64,000 bases of DNA, from NCBI GenBank assembly GCA_021792755.1, contig JAJYUA010000010.1, forward strand, positions 52,844-116,843, read 5' to 3'. The stretch is from Pseudomonadota bacterium (lineage in GTDB: Bacteria; Pseudomonadota; Gammaproteobacteria; Steroidobacterales; Steroidobacteraceae). The position numbers were made by a program, and so were the translations under genes. Below are positions 8,566-17,309 of the stretch, one piece after another; positions within the stretch are counted from its first letter, which is position 1; each line of letters opens with the position of its first letter. Under the pieces are notes generated by a model. It was given only the letters and a program-made list of their open reading frames with translations, made no database searches and had not been told where the DNA came from.

Positions 8566-10095
8566 TCAGCCCCTTGCGCGCCTGCTCCGGCGCTGCCCGC
8601 GCGCTGCCGGCGCGACGCTCGGCCGCTCCGCTCTCGGCAGCGTCTCGGGAAGGATCTCGCCCGGCCCCATTCCGCTCCTGACGATCCGGATCATCTGCTC
8701 ATCGACCCTTGGATCCAAGGGCGGGGACACGTACGCGCCGAGCAGCCTCTCGACTTCCTGGTGCACGCGCTGATCGAGAGTCATGCCGCCGGCTTGCAGC
8801 CACGTCTCCCTGTTGATCCGGTCGAACACCATGCCGGGCAGATACAGCTCGCTCGGCCAGTGCTTCAGCGTGTGCTGCGAGGTGAGCAGGTGCTTCTCGT
8901 GCAGCAGCTGCCGAACCAGGTCGCGGGTGGGAAGATCTTCCCGCACGTCGAAGTCGCGGCAGAAATGCAGTGCCTGTCCGCACAGCTCGTCATCGAAGAC
9001 GAGTTTTCCGAGACTGAAAGTGAGGACGTAATCGAGCATTCCGGGGCCGGAAACGGAATTGATCCCGCTCATGGCCGCGAGCAGGGCGCCGCCGAAGGTC
9101 TCGGCGCCGGCCTGGGCATCGAGGAACTTGCCCTCGCTGAGGGCCATGTAGCTCTGCGTCGGCAGATCCAGGTGCTTCGCGACCTCGACGTAGGCAAGGT
9201 TCAGGTGCAGCGTCTCGATGGCCGCCATCGGCGACATGGCCGTTTTCATGTGGAAGGTGGCCGGGGCGCCGCCAAACAGCACCGGGATGCCGGGCTTGAC
9301 GATCTGCGCCATGGTCAAACCGGCCAACACGTCGGCCACGTGCATGACGGTCGCGCCCACCAGTGTGACCGGAGCGATCAGGCCCATCAGGGTCACCGGC
9401 ACGATCTCGACGGGGATGCCGTATTCGATGCAATCGAGCAGGTTCTGGCAGGAATCCTCGCTGTAACGGTAGAAGCCCGTGGCCGTGACGGTGAAGATCG
9501 ACAGCGGGCGGGCAATCAGGTCCGCCTTGTCGCGGCGGAACAGCTGCATCATCTCGGCCATGCGCACCACGCCGTGCTCGGAGAATGCTCCCGACACGAC
9601 GGGTTTGACGGAATTGGTCAGCACCAGATACAAACGCCACGCGTCCGACACCATCGGCTCGATGTCGTTGGTGGAAAAGGCCGTGGCGAGATAACCGAGA
9701 TTTTTCAGGCCGTCGGCCACGCGCACGTACTCGATGAAGTCGCGCGTCGCGGAAAGGCGGGTCTCGCCGGTGCGGTGGTCGAGCACGTGCAGACCGCTCG
9801 AGCCGGGAACGAAGTGCACCTTTTGTCCGCCGAGACGGGTGTACGGCGCGCCGTCGCGGTCGTAGAGCGGGAAGCCCTTCGGGGCCGTCTCGATGGCGCG
9901 CTCCACCACCTCGGCCGGGAACAGCACGCGCTCGGCATCATCGGCGGTGCGCGCGAGCTTCAGCCCGTGATCGAGCAGCCGCTCCCGCAGCCGCGTGCCG
10001 CGCACCTCGACGCCGATCTCGGCCAGAATCCTCTTGGCCTCATCGAGTATGGGGCCGACGAGCTGATCGGGAACGACGCGAAGCTGCGGTCTCAT
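8566..10095 (-). CDS. MttB-superfamily (COG5598) methyltransferase, paralogue 1
   Basis: Predicted cytoplasmic methyltransferase of 509 residues. The MttB superfamily transfers a methyl group from a quaternary or tertiary amine to a corrinoid protein. Known non-pyrrolysine members act on glycine betaine (MtgB), proline betaine, carnitine or gamma-butyrobetaine. Here the reading frame has no internal amber codon, as in those members. Recognisable segments are [34 protein letters not shown] and [20 protein letters not shown]. The start at 10095 ([11 protein letters not shown]) was chosen because upstream in-frame codons lie inside the promoter. No corrinoid protein gene is in the window. Convergent with the upstream oxidoreductase, divergent from the MFS gene. 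Substrate unproven. Confidence 0.88.
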   Translation of the reverse strand: MRPQLRVVPDQLVGPILDEAKRILAEIGVEVRGTRLRERLLDHGLKLARTADDAERVLFPAEVVERAIETAPKGFPLYDRDGAPYTRLGGQKVHFVPGSSGLHVLDHRTGETRLSATRDFIEYVRVADGLKNLGYLATAFSTNDIEPMVSDAWRLYLVLTNSVKPVVSGAFSEHGVVRMAEMMQLFRRDKADLIARPLSIFTVTATGFYRYSEDSCQNLLDCIEYGIPVEIVPVTLMGLIAPVTLVGATVMHVADVLAGLTMAQIVKPGIPVLFGGAPATFHMKTAMSPMAAIETLHLNLAYVEVAKHLDLPTQSYMALSEGKFLDAQAGAETFGGALLAAMSGINSVSGPGMLDYVLTFSLGKLVFDDELCGQALHFCRDFDVREDLPTRDLVRQLLHEKHLLTSQHTLKHWPSELYLPGMVFDRINRETWLQAGGMTLDQRVHQEVERLLGAYVSPPLDPRVDEQMIRIVRSGMGPGEILPETLPRAERPSVAPAARGQRRSRRARG

Positions 10096-10130
10096 GCAGG
10101 CGCAAGTCCGTCCTTCTCGGGGAAGGGTAG

Positions 10131-10169
10131 CTATTGGACAATCGTACAATAGTGTCCGGACACTGTCAA
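10131..10169 (-). promoter_or_regulatory. Promoter of MttB paralogue 1 with overlapping operators
   Basis: Read on the minus strand, -35 TTGACA (10169-10164), a 17-bp spacer and -10 TACGAT (10146-10141). The 22-bp element 10131-10152 has CTATTG and CAATAG arms and covers the -10. A perfect 14-bp palindrome AGTGTCCGGACACT (10151-10164) fills the spacer. The layout predicts steric repression, possibly by the TetR-family protein at 11717-12373. Confidence 0.7.
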
Positions 10170-10329
10170 CCCGCGCGCCGCGGCCGCACCCGGCCTCGCC
10201 GTGCGCTCCGCGGACGGGGGCGGCCATTGCGGCTGCCCCCGGCGCGGATGTTTCGCGGGCGCGAAAGCGCAGACCGGCTGCGTGGTTGGGTCATCGCACG
10301 CTTGCGGCCGACGATGCCATCCGTGCATC

Positions 10330-11649
10330 ATGATCTCGATGTCATCCAACAGGCATGGGGTCGGGCCGCGGATCCGCTGGCGGATCTTCGGGTTGCTGTT
10401 CACGCTCGGGCTGATCGCCTACGCGCAGCGCACCAGTGTGACGATCGCCGCCGAGCAGATGATGCCGGACCTGCACCTCACCCAGCTGCAGATCGGCTGG
10501 ATCGAGCAGGCCTTCGTTATCGGCTACGCGCTTTTTCAGCTGCCGGGCGGCCTGATCGGGCAGAGGGTTGGTGCCCGCGTGGCATTTACGGCCTTCGGCT
10601 TCGTGGCGTTCGCTGCGATCATGGCGAGCCCTGTGGCGCCGGAGTTTATCGGCGGCGCGGACCTGTTCGTCGTGCTGGTCGCGGCACAGTTTTTCCTCGG
10701 GGCGGCGCAAGGCGGAGTCTTTCCCGTCTCGAGCGGTGTCTTCGAGACCTGGTTCCCCGTTCGCCAATGGTCGCTGGTCCAGGGCGCGCAGAGCATGGGC
10801 CTGAATCTCGGCTCCGCGATCACCCCGCCGCTCATTGCCGTGCTCATGCAGGGCATCGGCTGGCAGCGGGCACTCGTCTGGTCGAGCATGCCGGCGGTCC
10901 TGGTGGTCGCGCTTTGGGCCTGGTACGCGCGCGACACGCCGCGTGAGCACCGGGCGGTCTCGCCCGCTGAGCTGGCGGAGCTCGGCGAGGTCGCGCGGGC
11001 GACTGTGGATGCGAAGCTTTCCGTGCGGCGTCTGCTGCGCATGGTCGGGCATCGCAATACCGCGCTGCTCACCGCGTCGTATCTGTTGATGAACTATGCT
11101 TTCTACCTGATCACCAATTGGTGCTTTCTCTATCTCATCCAGCAGCGTCATTTCCCGGTTCTGGAAAGCGGCTGGCTGTCAGTGGCGCCACCGATCGCAG
11201 GCAGCCTCGGCGCCGGCATAGGCGGTCTGCTCACCGCGCGGCTGTGGCAGAAGCTCGGTTCGGTGTGGGGATTTCGGCTGCTGCCTCTGGTGTCGCTGCC
11301 CGTCGCGGGGGCTCTGCTGCTCGTTGCGACCCGGACCGCGAGCCCGTACCTCGCCGTGGGGGCGCTCACCGCCTCCTTCGGCTGCATCGAGCTCAATGAG
11401 GCCTCCTACTGGGCCGCCTCGATGGCCGTGGGCCGCAGTGATTCGATGGCGATCGGGGGAGTACTCAACACCGGCGGCAACCTCGGCGGCATCATCGGCA
11501 TTCCACTGGTCGCGTGGCTCTCGGGCAGGCACGCCTGGGGCGCCGCGTTCGCGATCGGCAGCCTCTGCGCCGTGGTGGCCGCCCTGATATGGCTCGGGAT
11601 CGACGCCGATGAGCTCGTGACCGGGGAGGCGACGCCCGGCGCGGTCTAG
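10330..11649 (+). CDS. MFS transporter
   Basis: Major facilitator superfamily permease of about 439 residues with twelve predicted membrane segments and a loop after the sixth. The A-type signature RVGARVAF between helices 2 and 3 and the GIIGIPLVAWLSGRHAWG segment in the C-terminal half fit anion/sugar-acid type MFS carriers. The frame is open upstream to 10201, but that portion overlaps the divergent promoter, so ATG 10330 (or 10339) is preferred. It lies between an MttB gene and a BetI-like regulator, suggesting uptake of a betaine or an oxidised product. Specificity is not readable from sequence. Confidence 0.85.
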   Translation: MISMSSNRHGVGPRIRWRIFGLLFTLGLIAYAQRTSVTIAAEQMMPDLHLTQLQIGWIEQAFVIGYALFQLPGGLIGQRVGARVAFTAFGFVAFAAIMASPVAPEFIGGADLFVVLVAAQFFLGAAQGGVFPVSSGVFETWFPVRQWSLVQGAQSMGLNLGSAITPPLIAVLMQGIGWQRALVWSSMPAVLVVALWAWYARDTPREHRAVSPAELAELGEVARATVDAKLSVRRLLRMVGHRNTALLTASYLLMNYAFYLITNWCFLYLIQQRHFPVLESGWLSVAPPIAGSLGAGIGGLLTARLWQKLGSVWGFRLLPLVSLPVAGALLLVATRTASPYLAVGALTASFGCIELNEASYWAASMAVGRSDSMAIGGVLNTGGNLGGIIGIPLVAWLSGRHAWGAAFAIGSLCAVVAALIWLGIDADELVTGEATPGAV

Positions 11650-11716
11650 CCGGCTCGCAAGCTCGGGTGAGGCCCGCGACGCGGCCGCGGTGGCGCACAG
11701 CCGCCGCGCAACCGTC

Positions 11717-12373
11717 TCAACCGCGGGATCGGCGGGCAAGCAGGCTCGGGAATGCGCCCGAGCACAGCGCGTTCGTCCAGTCCTCGCACAGGCACACGGC
11801 CTGCGCCGGCTTGAAGGCGCGGGGGTTCAGGCTCGCCTCGATCCACAGCCCATCGAGCAGCGCCGCGAGCGCGATGCCGGCCGGCCGCAATCGGAAGGCG
11901 GGGACGCCCTCGATCGTACGCAGCTGTCCGAGCAGGGATTCGAGCGCCGCCCGATAGGCGACATACGTACGATCCTGCACGGCGCGCATCCCGGCGTCGT
12001 GCGCGATCATGCTCCAGAACACGAGCCACGCGTTGAACAGCCCCGGCTCGATGAGCGCCGGGGCGAAAGACGCCTCGAAAAAGCGCCGCAGCCGCTCGCG
12101 CGGGGTCGCGCCGACTTCGCGCGCATGCTGCCGGATCGAGCTCAGCAGCGACATTGCGAGCGTTTCGTACGAGGCGGCCACCAGCGCCGAGATGCTCGGA
12201 AAATGGTGCGTGATCAGGCCCGCCGACACGCCCGCCTCTGCGGCGATGCGTCTTGCGGATACGCCGTCGTGACCGTACTTGCGCAGACACGTCAGCGTTG
12301 CCTCAATCAGCGCCTCGCGGCGCACGCTCGCTGAGGCGCGGCGGAATTTCGGCGCGTGCTGTTCTTTGGCCAT
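11717..12373 (-). CDS. TetR/BetI-like transcriptional regulator
   Basis: A 218-residue TetR-family repressor. The N-terminal helix-turn-helix reads ALIEATLTCLRKYGHDG followed by RRIAAEAGVSAGLITHHF, close to the pattern of BetI, the choline-sensing repressor. The rest is the family's ligand-binding helical domain. The ATG at 12373 gives the normal N-terminus, while the longer open frame upstream has a non-protein-like composition. Located inside the betaine locus, it is the best local candidate to bind the 22-bp elements at 6682, 10131 and 17252. Ligand unknown; choline, betaine or a related amine is plausible. Confidence 0.85.
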   Translation of the reverse strand: MAKEQHAPKFRRASASVRREALIEATLTCLRKYGHDGVSARRIAAEAGVSAGLITHHFPSISALVAASYETLAMSLLSSIRQHAREVGATPRERLRRFFEASFAPALIEPGLFNAWLVFWSMIAHDAGMRAVQDRTYVAYRAALESLLGQLRTIEGVPAFRLRPAGIALAALLDGLWIEASLNPRAFKPAQAVCLCEDWTNALCSGAFPSLLARRSRG

Positions 12374-12891
12374 TCCTGAATCCAGTCTGTCGACGTCGAG
12401 CGTGCGGTATGCCCGCCGGCCACTCACGCCCTCGCGGGGCGGGCGGGCGTTGGGCGTGGCGGCCCGCAGCGGCGGACCGAGATGCGCGGCAGCTTTTGCC
12501 GGGAGCGGTCCTCGATGCGGCCCAATCCGTGCCGCGCGCCTGTCAAGCAGCAACGAAACCAACGCATCGCCACGAGCCCCTCCCATCGAAATGGCGCCGG
12601 CGGCGCAGGACGAAAGCTTTTGCGCCTCGAGCCACCGTGACCGGAAAGCCTTCGGGCGCGAGAAGAACCGGATCCGCCGCAAGATGCTGCCGTGCCCCAG
12701 CCGGGTAGGTGAGGTCGCGAGTGCCGACGATTATAACTGGTTTGGGCCGCGCGGTGAGAGGGTCGGCGCGTCTGCGGCGCGCCGAGCGGACGGCTTATCT
12801 TCGCAGCGGGACTCACCGGGGGCTTGCCTCGCCGCGGCGATTCCCCGCGGGGCTTGCCGAGGCAGATGAGCCCGGCGAGCCGCCTGGGGCG
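12374..12891. other. 518-bp stretch without a convincing gene
   Basis: No open frame here resembles a protein. On the minus strand a perfect -10 hexamer TATAAT occurs at 12735-12730, about 350 bp upstream of the TetR gene, but without a recognisable -35 box. A CCCCGCGGGG palindrome lies at 12843-12852, just past the stop of the hydrolase gene, and could be part of its terminator. Nothing else is evident. Confidence 0.4.
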
Positions 12892-14973
12892 CTACTGATG
12901 GTCGCGCGGAACGGTCTTCTTCCAGGTTCTCGAGATGACCACCTTGCCGTCCCGCAGCAGCGTACGCGTGTACTGATAGAAGAAGTCATGCAGGTCGCTG
13001 CGGACCGAGAGGCGGCTGCGCCAGGTGAGGGTGTGGCCAGCGACCGTTTGGGCGTACAGCGCTCTGCCGATGTCCTCGGCGTCGGCGGGGTTTGCGTTAT
13101 CGACCTCGTAGGTGAGCGACTCGCGTCGATGCATCAGGCCCCACGGAAAGCGGGTATAACTGCTGCCGTGCCAGAGGACGCGGCTGCGGCCATCCTTGTC
13201 CGGTAGCACTTTGTAGGAAGCCGGCCAAAGATAGTCGCTGCCTTTGATATCCGCCAGCCTCGCGACCGGACGCGGGCGTGTGAGCAATGCTGGCGGCGGA
13301 GCCCGTCCCTTGCGCCGCACGCGCGGCAGATCGATCCAGGACGCCTGAGGGCCGCCGAGCTGGACGGTCGTGTGCATGCGATAGGGTGTCGGCCAGGCCA
13401 TCGGCCACATGGCGTTCGAGAGGGCCAGCCGGATGCGATGCCCCTTCGGGAACACATACGAGGCCAGATGCAGGTTGAACGAGAACGTATAGAACTTGCC
13501 GGGCACCAGGTATTTGGGATACAACATCGAGTTGCGCTGGGCGCCGTTCAGGCCTGCGCCGGTTATGAGGGTGACGCGGCCGTCGGGGGCGACGTCCTCC
13601 AGCCGGGCAAACCAGTCCGCGAGCGGTGCACTGGCCGCCGCGCGCAACATCAGATGAGGGAAGCCGATGATGGCGACGGCATGCGACAGCGGCTTCGTGT
13701 CGTAGACGAGGCTGTGCGCATCGACGGGACGCTGGTCGGGCAGCAGATCCCCCCACCAGAAGATGCCGCTGTTCTTGCCCGTCGAGGGCACATAGGGCAG
13801 CCGGTCGCGTCCCGAGGCGGCCGCCTTGGCGTCCAGGGCGTGATCGGGCTGCAGGTACAGCCGCTCCTGCCATCTGCCCCGGGGAGGCCATTTGGCGTAC
13901 GCCCGCCAGACTCCAGGGATGTCTTGATCCTGTGCGCCGGGCGGGTACCAGTGCTGCAGGTAGATCATCAGCTTGGGATCGGCGAGAACGCCCGTGTTGC
14001 GTCCCTTGAGCCAATAATCGAACCAGCGCACGGCCTGGCCGCGCCACCCGTAGAGCGGACCGTAGTCGCTGTCATCGGGCCAGGAATGGTTCCAGGGACC
14101 GATCCACGCCTTCACCGGCGCAGGGACCTGCTCGAGCATGCGCGGGATGCTGTCGCGGTAGCCGTCGTGCAGCCCGCCGATCAGGAAGCAGGGCACATGG
14201 ATGGTCGACAGCGGCCGCTCCGGGCGGTGCCAGAACGCCCCATCTCGCTGGTGCTCCAGGTAGGCGAGCGTCCAGGGCTTGGAGTTCATGCGAGGTCCGA
14301 TCACGCTCGTTGCCAGGGAAAAATCCGGCGCCCCGCTGATGCCCTGGGAAAGATCCATGTACAGCTCGTATTCATCGACGTGGAAAATCCCGTCGATGTA
14401 ATGAATGTCATCCTTGTACAGCCTGTTGGTCCCATCCACTGCGATGATTGCCTTCAGCGCCGGCGGATTGCGCATCGCCATCTGGATGGAATTGAAGGCG
14501 CCCCAGGAAATGCCGAACATTCCCACCTTGCCGTTCGACCAGGGCTGGCGGGCAAGCCATGCGATGACCTGCTCACCGTCGTGCCGCTCCACGGCCGAAT
14601 ACTCGCGGTCCGGCGGTGCGCCGCCGCTGTCGCCGAAGCCCTGGATGTCGACCGCCGCGCCCACGAATCCGCGTCGGGCGAAGTAGCTGAAGATGCCGTA
14701 TTGCTCCTGCGCCGAGTCATCGTCCTTGCGATAAGGCAGGTAGTTCAGAATGGCGGGGAAATGCGCTCCCTGCGGCGCTCCCGTCGGCATGTAGAGTGTG
14801 GCGGCGAGCGTGATGCCGTTGCGCATCGGGATACGGGTCCGCTCCATGGTGAAGCCATACCGGGGAGGCGATGCGCTCTGGTATCGCCGCGGCGCTGCGC
14901 TCGCACTGCCTCGGGCCGGGGCGAGCCCAGCCGACAGCAGCAGAATGAGAATCGTCACAGTCGATCTGCGCAT
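12892..14973 (-). CDS. Exported CocE/NonD-family alpha/beta hydrolase
   Basis: A 693-residue acyl hydrolase related to cocaine esterase and X-Pro dipeptidyl-peptidase. Residues 1-27 form a signal peptide ending near ASA, so it should act in the periplasm or outside. The nucleophile is Ser156 in GMFGISWGAF. The acid and histidine are probably those in GGLHDGYRDS and IGPWNHSWPDD. A C-terminal jelly-roll domain (PepX_C) follows, with FNLHLASYVFPKGHRIRLALSNAMWP. The substrate is unknown; in this locus it could release a carnitine, choline or betaine moiety from an ester or amide. It is transcribed toward the TetR gene. Confidence 0.85.
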   Translation of the reverse strand: MRRSTVTILILLLSAGLAPARGSASAAPRRYQSASPPRYGFTMERTRIPMRNGITLAATLYMPTGAPQGAHFPAILNYLPYRKDDDSAQEQYGIFSYFARRGFVGAAVDIQGFGDSGGAPPDREYSAVERHDGEQVIAWLARQPWSNGKVGMFGISWGAFNSIQMAMRNPPALKAIIAVDGTNRLYKDDIHYIDGIFHVDEYELYMDLSQGISGAPDFSLATSVIGPRMNSKPWTLAYLEHQRDGAFWHRPERPLSTIHVPCFLIGGLHDGYRDSIPRMLEQVPAPVKAWIGPWNHSWPDDSDYGPLYGWRGQAVRWFDYWLKGRNTGVLADPKLMIYLQHWYPPGAQDQDIPGVWRAYAKWPPRGRWQERLYLQPDHALDAKAAASGRDRLPYVPSTGKNSGIFWWGDLLPDQRPVDAHSLVYDTKPLSHAVAIIGFPHLMLRAAASAPLADWFARLEDVAPDGRVTLITGAGLNGAQRNSMLYPKYLVPGKFYTFSFNLHLASYVFPKGHRIRLALSNAMWPMAWPTPYRMHTTVQLGGPQASWIDLPRVRRKGRAPPPALLTRPRPVARLADIKGSDYLWPASYKVLPDKDGRSRVLWHGSSYTRFPWGLMHRRESLTYEVDNANPADAEDIGRALYAQTVAGHTLTWRSRLSVRSDLHDFFYQYTRTLLRDGKVVISRTWKKTVPRDHQ

Positions 14974-15097
14974 GACTCAGAGCCTCCGGAGCGCTTCGGT
15001 TGCTGACCTGATCGGCCTGCCCGTCATCCGCAAATGCCTGTGCCGGCATGCCTGGCATTCTCGCCGTCGCGCGCCGGCCGGTTCGGCGGCGTCGGTG

Positions 15098-17188
15098 TCA
15101 CGCCGATGTCGGCGCATGGATCGCGGTACGGACCGGTGCGTCGCGCCGCAGTGCACGCTCCTCATCTCTCGCGTCGAGCTCACGTCCGTAGCGGTGCCCG
15201 CTGTAAACGGCGTGAGCGATTGCTCCGGGCGCGAGCGCATCCCCGATGCGGGTGATCGAGGCGACACCGGCTGCAAGGAGCTCTTCGCGCCGGGTGGTCA
15301 GTTCCTGGTACAAGGCGTCCTGCGGCAGACGTGCGCCCACGATCACGAGCGCCCGGCAAGGCAGGCGCGTGCGGGCGAAGGTAAAGACGTTGATGAGCGT
15401 TACCTCATCGTGCTCGAATGACTCGACGCGTGTCAGAGTGTACATCGCAACGTCCGCGTCGGCGAGCGCGCGGTACGTCTGTGGCTGCTCGTTGGTCATG
15501 ATGGACCAGGCGGAAGCCAGTCCAGAGGGAGTCGCGTAGCTCACGTGATGGCCGGCGCCCGCGAGATGCTCGGCCAGGGCGGAACCCATGTAGTAATTGT
15601 CGAAATCAAACACGACGACGGGGTCCTCGAGCCGAGCACCGGCGGCAACGTCATCGGGCGTGTAGACACGGGGACTGAAAAGCGTACCCGATGGGACTTC
15701 GAGAGGCGTGTAGAGCAAGGGCACCCACCGCGACCCGGTAGCCGCCACCACGTGTCCGGGCCGCAGCTCCAGGATCTCGTCCGCGGTGAGCCGGTTGCCG
15801 CGATACACCGTGACGTTTCCCAGGCGCTGCAGCTGACTGCGTCGCCAGTCAAGAACACGCGACCAGGTGGCGAGTCCAGGCAGGCGCGTCTCAAAGCGCA
15901 GGCGCCCTCCGAGCTCTTCCCCGGCCTCCGCCAGCATGACCTCGTAACCGCGCCGGCCGAGTGTGAGTGCGCACTCCAGGCCGGCGGGCCCGCCGCCCAC
16001 CACGAGCACCGTTGTGGAGTGGGGCGCGGCCGGCACGCGCTCCGGATGCCACTGCCGGCGCCATTCCTCACCGACGGTGGGGTTCTGCGTGCAGCGGACC
16101 GGAACACAGTCGTGCCAGCTCGAGATGCAGATGTTGCAGCCGATGCATTCCCGGATGTCTTCCTCGCGGCCCTCGCCGATCTTCTTCGGCAGGAACGGAT
16201 CGGCGATCGACGGCCGCGCGGCACCGATGAGATCGAGCACTCCGCGGCGAATCTGCCCCACCATCGCATCCGGGGAGGTGAAGCGCCCGACACCGACGAC
16301 CGGCCTGCCCGTGATCGACTTGACGAAGGATATCACCGGCTCGTGGCTGCCCTCGGGCGCGAAGCGCGATGGCGCGCAATCGGTCGTCTCGGAATCCATT
16401 TTCACGTCCCAGAGGTCCGGCAGGTCTGCGAGCAGCTGCACGAGCTCGTGCGCTTCCGAGGGGGCGCGCTCGCTCGGGCGCGCGCGAAGCTCCTCGAGGC
16501 TGACCCGCAGCGCGACCGCACAGCGGTCGCCGACCGCCTCACGGGTCACTGCGAGCAGTTCCCGGACGATGCGTGCACGGTTGCGCAGGCAACCGCCGTA
16601 GGCGTCCGTGCGGTGATTCCATTCGGGCAGGAGAAATTCATGGGGCAGGTAGCCCATCCCCGCGTACACGTACACGATGTCGAAGCCGGCGCTGCGTGCC
16701 AGGCGCGCGGCCCGCCTCTGCGCGTCGAGCAGGCCGCGGATGTCCTGCAGATCCATCACACGCGGGCGCTGGTTGCCGATGTAGCTGACGTGCGTCGGCA
16801 TCCACGCGGTGCCCGAGGGAGACATGGAGGGCGTCCGATTGAGCCGGTTCATGACCGAACCGCCTCCATGCCAGAGCTCGATGCCGGCGAGCGCCCCGTG
16901 CCGGTGAACCGCTTCCGTCATCATGGCGTGGGAGCGCACGTCGTCGTCATCCCACAGCGTGGCATAGGGCAAGGGAGCGTCGTCCGACGCGGGATCGATG
17001 GAAACGTAGCCGCTGCAGACCACGCCCCAGCCGCCCTCAGCCTTGGTTTCCCTGAACGCCGCCCGCATGCGCGGCATGGCATTCGTCATGCCGCTCGCGT
17101 GGGGCACCGCGTAGAACCGGTTGGGAGCGGTTACCGGGCCGATCCGCACGGGCTCGAACAGGACGTCGTAGCGGGGATTGCGAGGCAT
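15098..17188 (-). CDS. TMADH/dimethylglycine-dehydrogenase-like flavoprotein, paralogue 1
   Basis: A 696-residue enzyme of the trimethylamine dehydrogenase/DgcA/StcD group, which removes a methyl group from tertiary amines as formaldehyde. It has an N-terminal FMN TIM barrel (about 1-320, EPVRIGPVTAPNRFY), a 4Fe-4S site with cysteine pattern C-x2-C-x2-C-x11-C beginning CIGCNIC, and FAD/ADP-binding Rossmann domains from about residue 385 (VLVVGGGPAGLECA). In the substrate loop it reads YVYAGMGY, where TMADH has YVYGAHSY, so the catalytic-region His is replaced by Met. The tryptophan after the third cysteine (CISSW) is kept. The ATG at 17188 gives the family N-terminus. It is 121 bp downstream of the second MttB gene with its own promoter. 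Confidence 0.88.
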   Translation of the reverse strand: MPRNPRYDVLFEPVRIGPVTAPNRFYAVPHASGMTNAMPRMRAAFRETKAEGGWGVVCSGYVSIDPASDDAPLPYATLWDDDDVRSHAMMTEAVHRHGALAGIELWHGGGSVMNRLNRTPSMSPSGTAWMPTHVSYIGNQRPRVMDLQDIRGLLDAQRRAARLARSAGFDIVYVYAGMGYLPHEFLLPEWNHRTDAYGGCLRNRARIVRELLAVTREAVGDRCAVALRVSLEELRARPSERAPSEAHELVQLLADLPDLWDVKMDSETTDCAPSRFAPEGSHEPVISFVKSITGRPVVGVGRFTSPDAMVGQIRRGVLDLIGAARPSIADPFLPKKIGEGREEDIRECIGCNICISSWHDCVPVRCTQNPTVGEEWRRQWHPERVPAAPHSTTVLVVGGGPAGLECALTLGRRGYEVMLAEAGEELGGRLRFETRLPGLATWSRVLDWRRSQLQRLGNVTVYRGNRLTADEILELRPGHVVAATGSRWVPLLYTPLEVPSGTLFSPRVYTPDDVAAGARLEDPVVVFDFDNYYMGSALAEHLAGAGHHVSYATPSGLASAWSIMTNEQPQTYRALADADVAMYTLTRVESFEHDEVTLINVFTFARTRLPCRALVIVGARLPQDALYQELTTRREELLAAGVASITRIGDALAPGAIAHAVYSGHRYGRELDARDEERALRRDAPVRTAIHAPTSA

Positions 17189-17251
17189 GAAAGTGAGCCT
17201 TCGAGTCGTTGCTCCGCCGCCCCGGCCGCCTGATCGGATCAAGGGCAGTTC

Positions 17252-17291
17252 TTGTTGGCCGATCGTACAGCAACAGCCGGGACGATGGCAA
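17252..17291 (-). promoter_or_regulatory. Promoter of TMADH-like paralogue 1 with shared operator element
   Basis: On the minus strand, -35 TTGCCA (17291-17286), 18-bp spacer, -10 TACGAT (17267-17262). The element 17252-17273 shares TGCTGTAC with the 6.7-kb site and TGTACGAT plus CCAA with the 10.1-kb site. Its offset relative to the -10 is identical to both, which supports a common regulator. Confidence 0.65.
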
Positions 17292-17309
17292 CTTGGCCGC
17301 CGACCCGCC

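Noticed and set aside
10096..10227. N-terminal extension of MttB paralogue 1
   Set aside because: The extra 44 codons cover the -10/-35 region and operators and are not conserved-looking.
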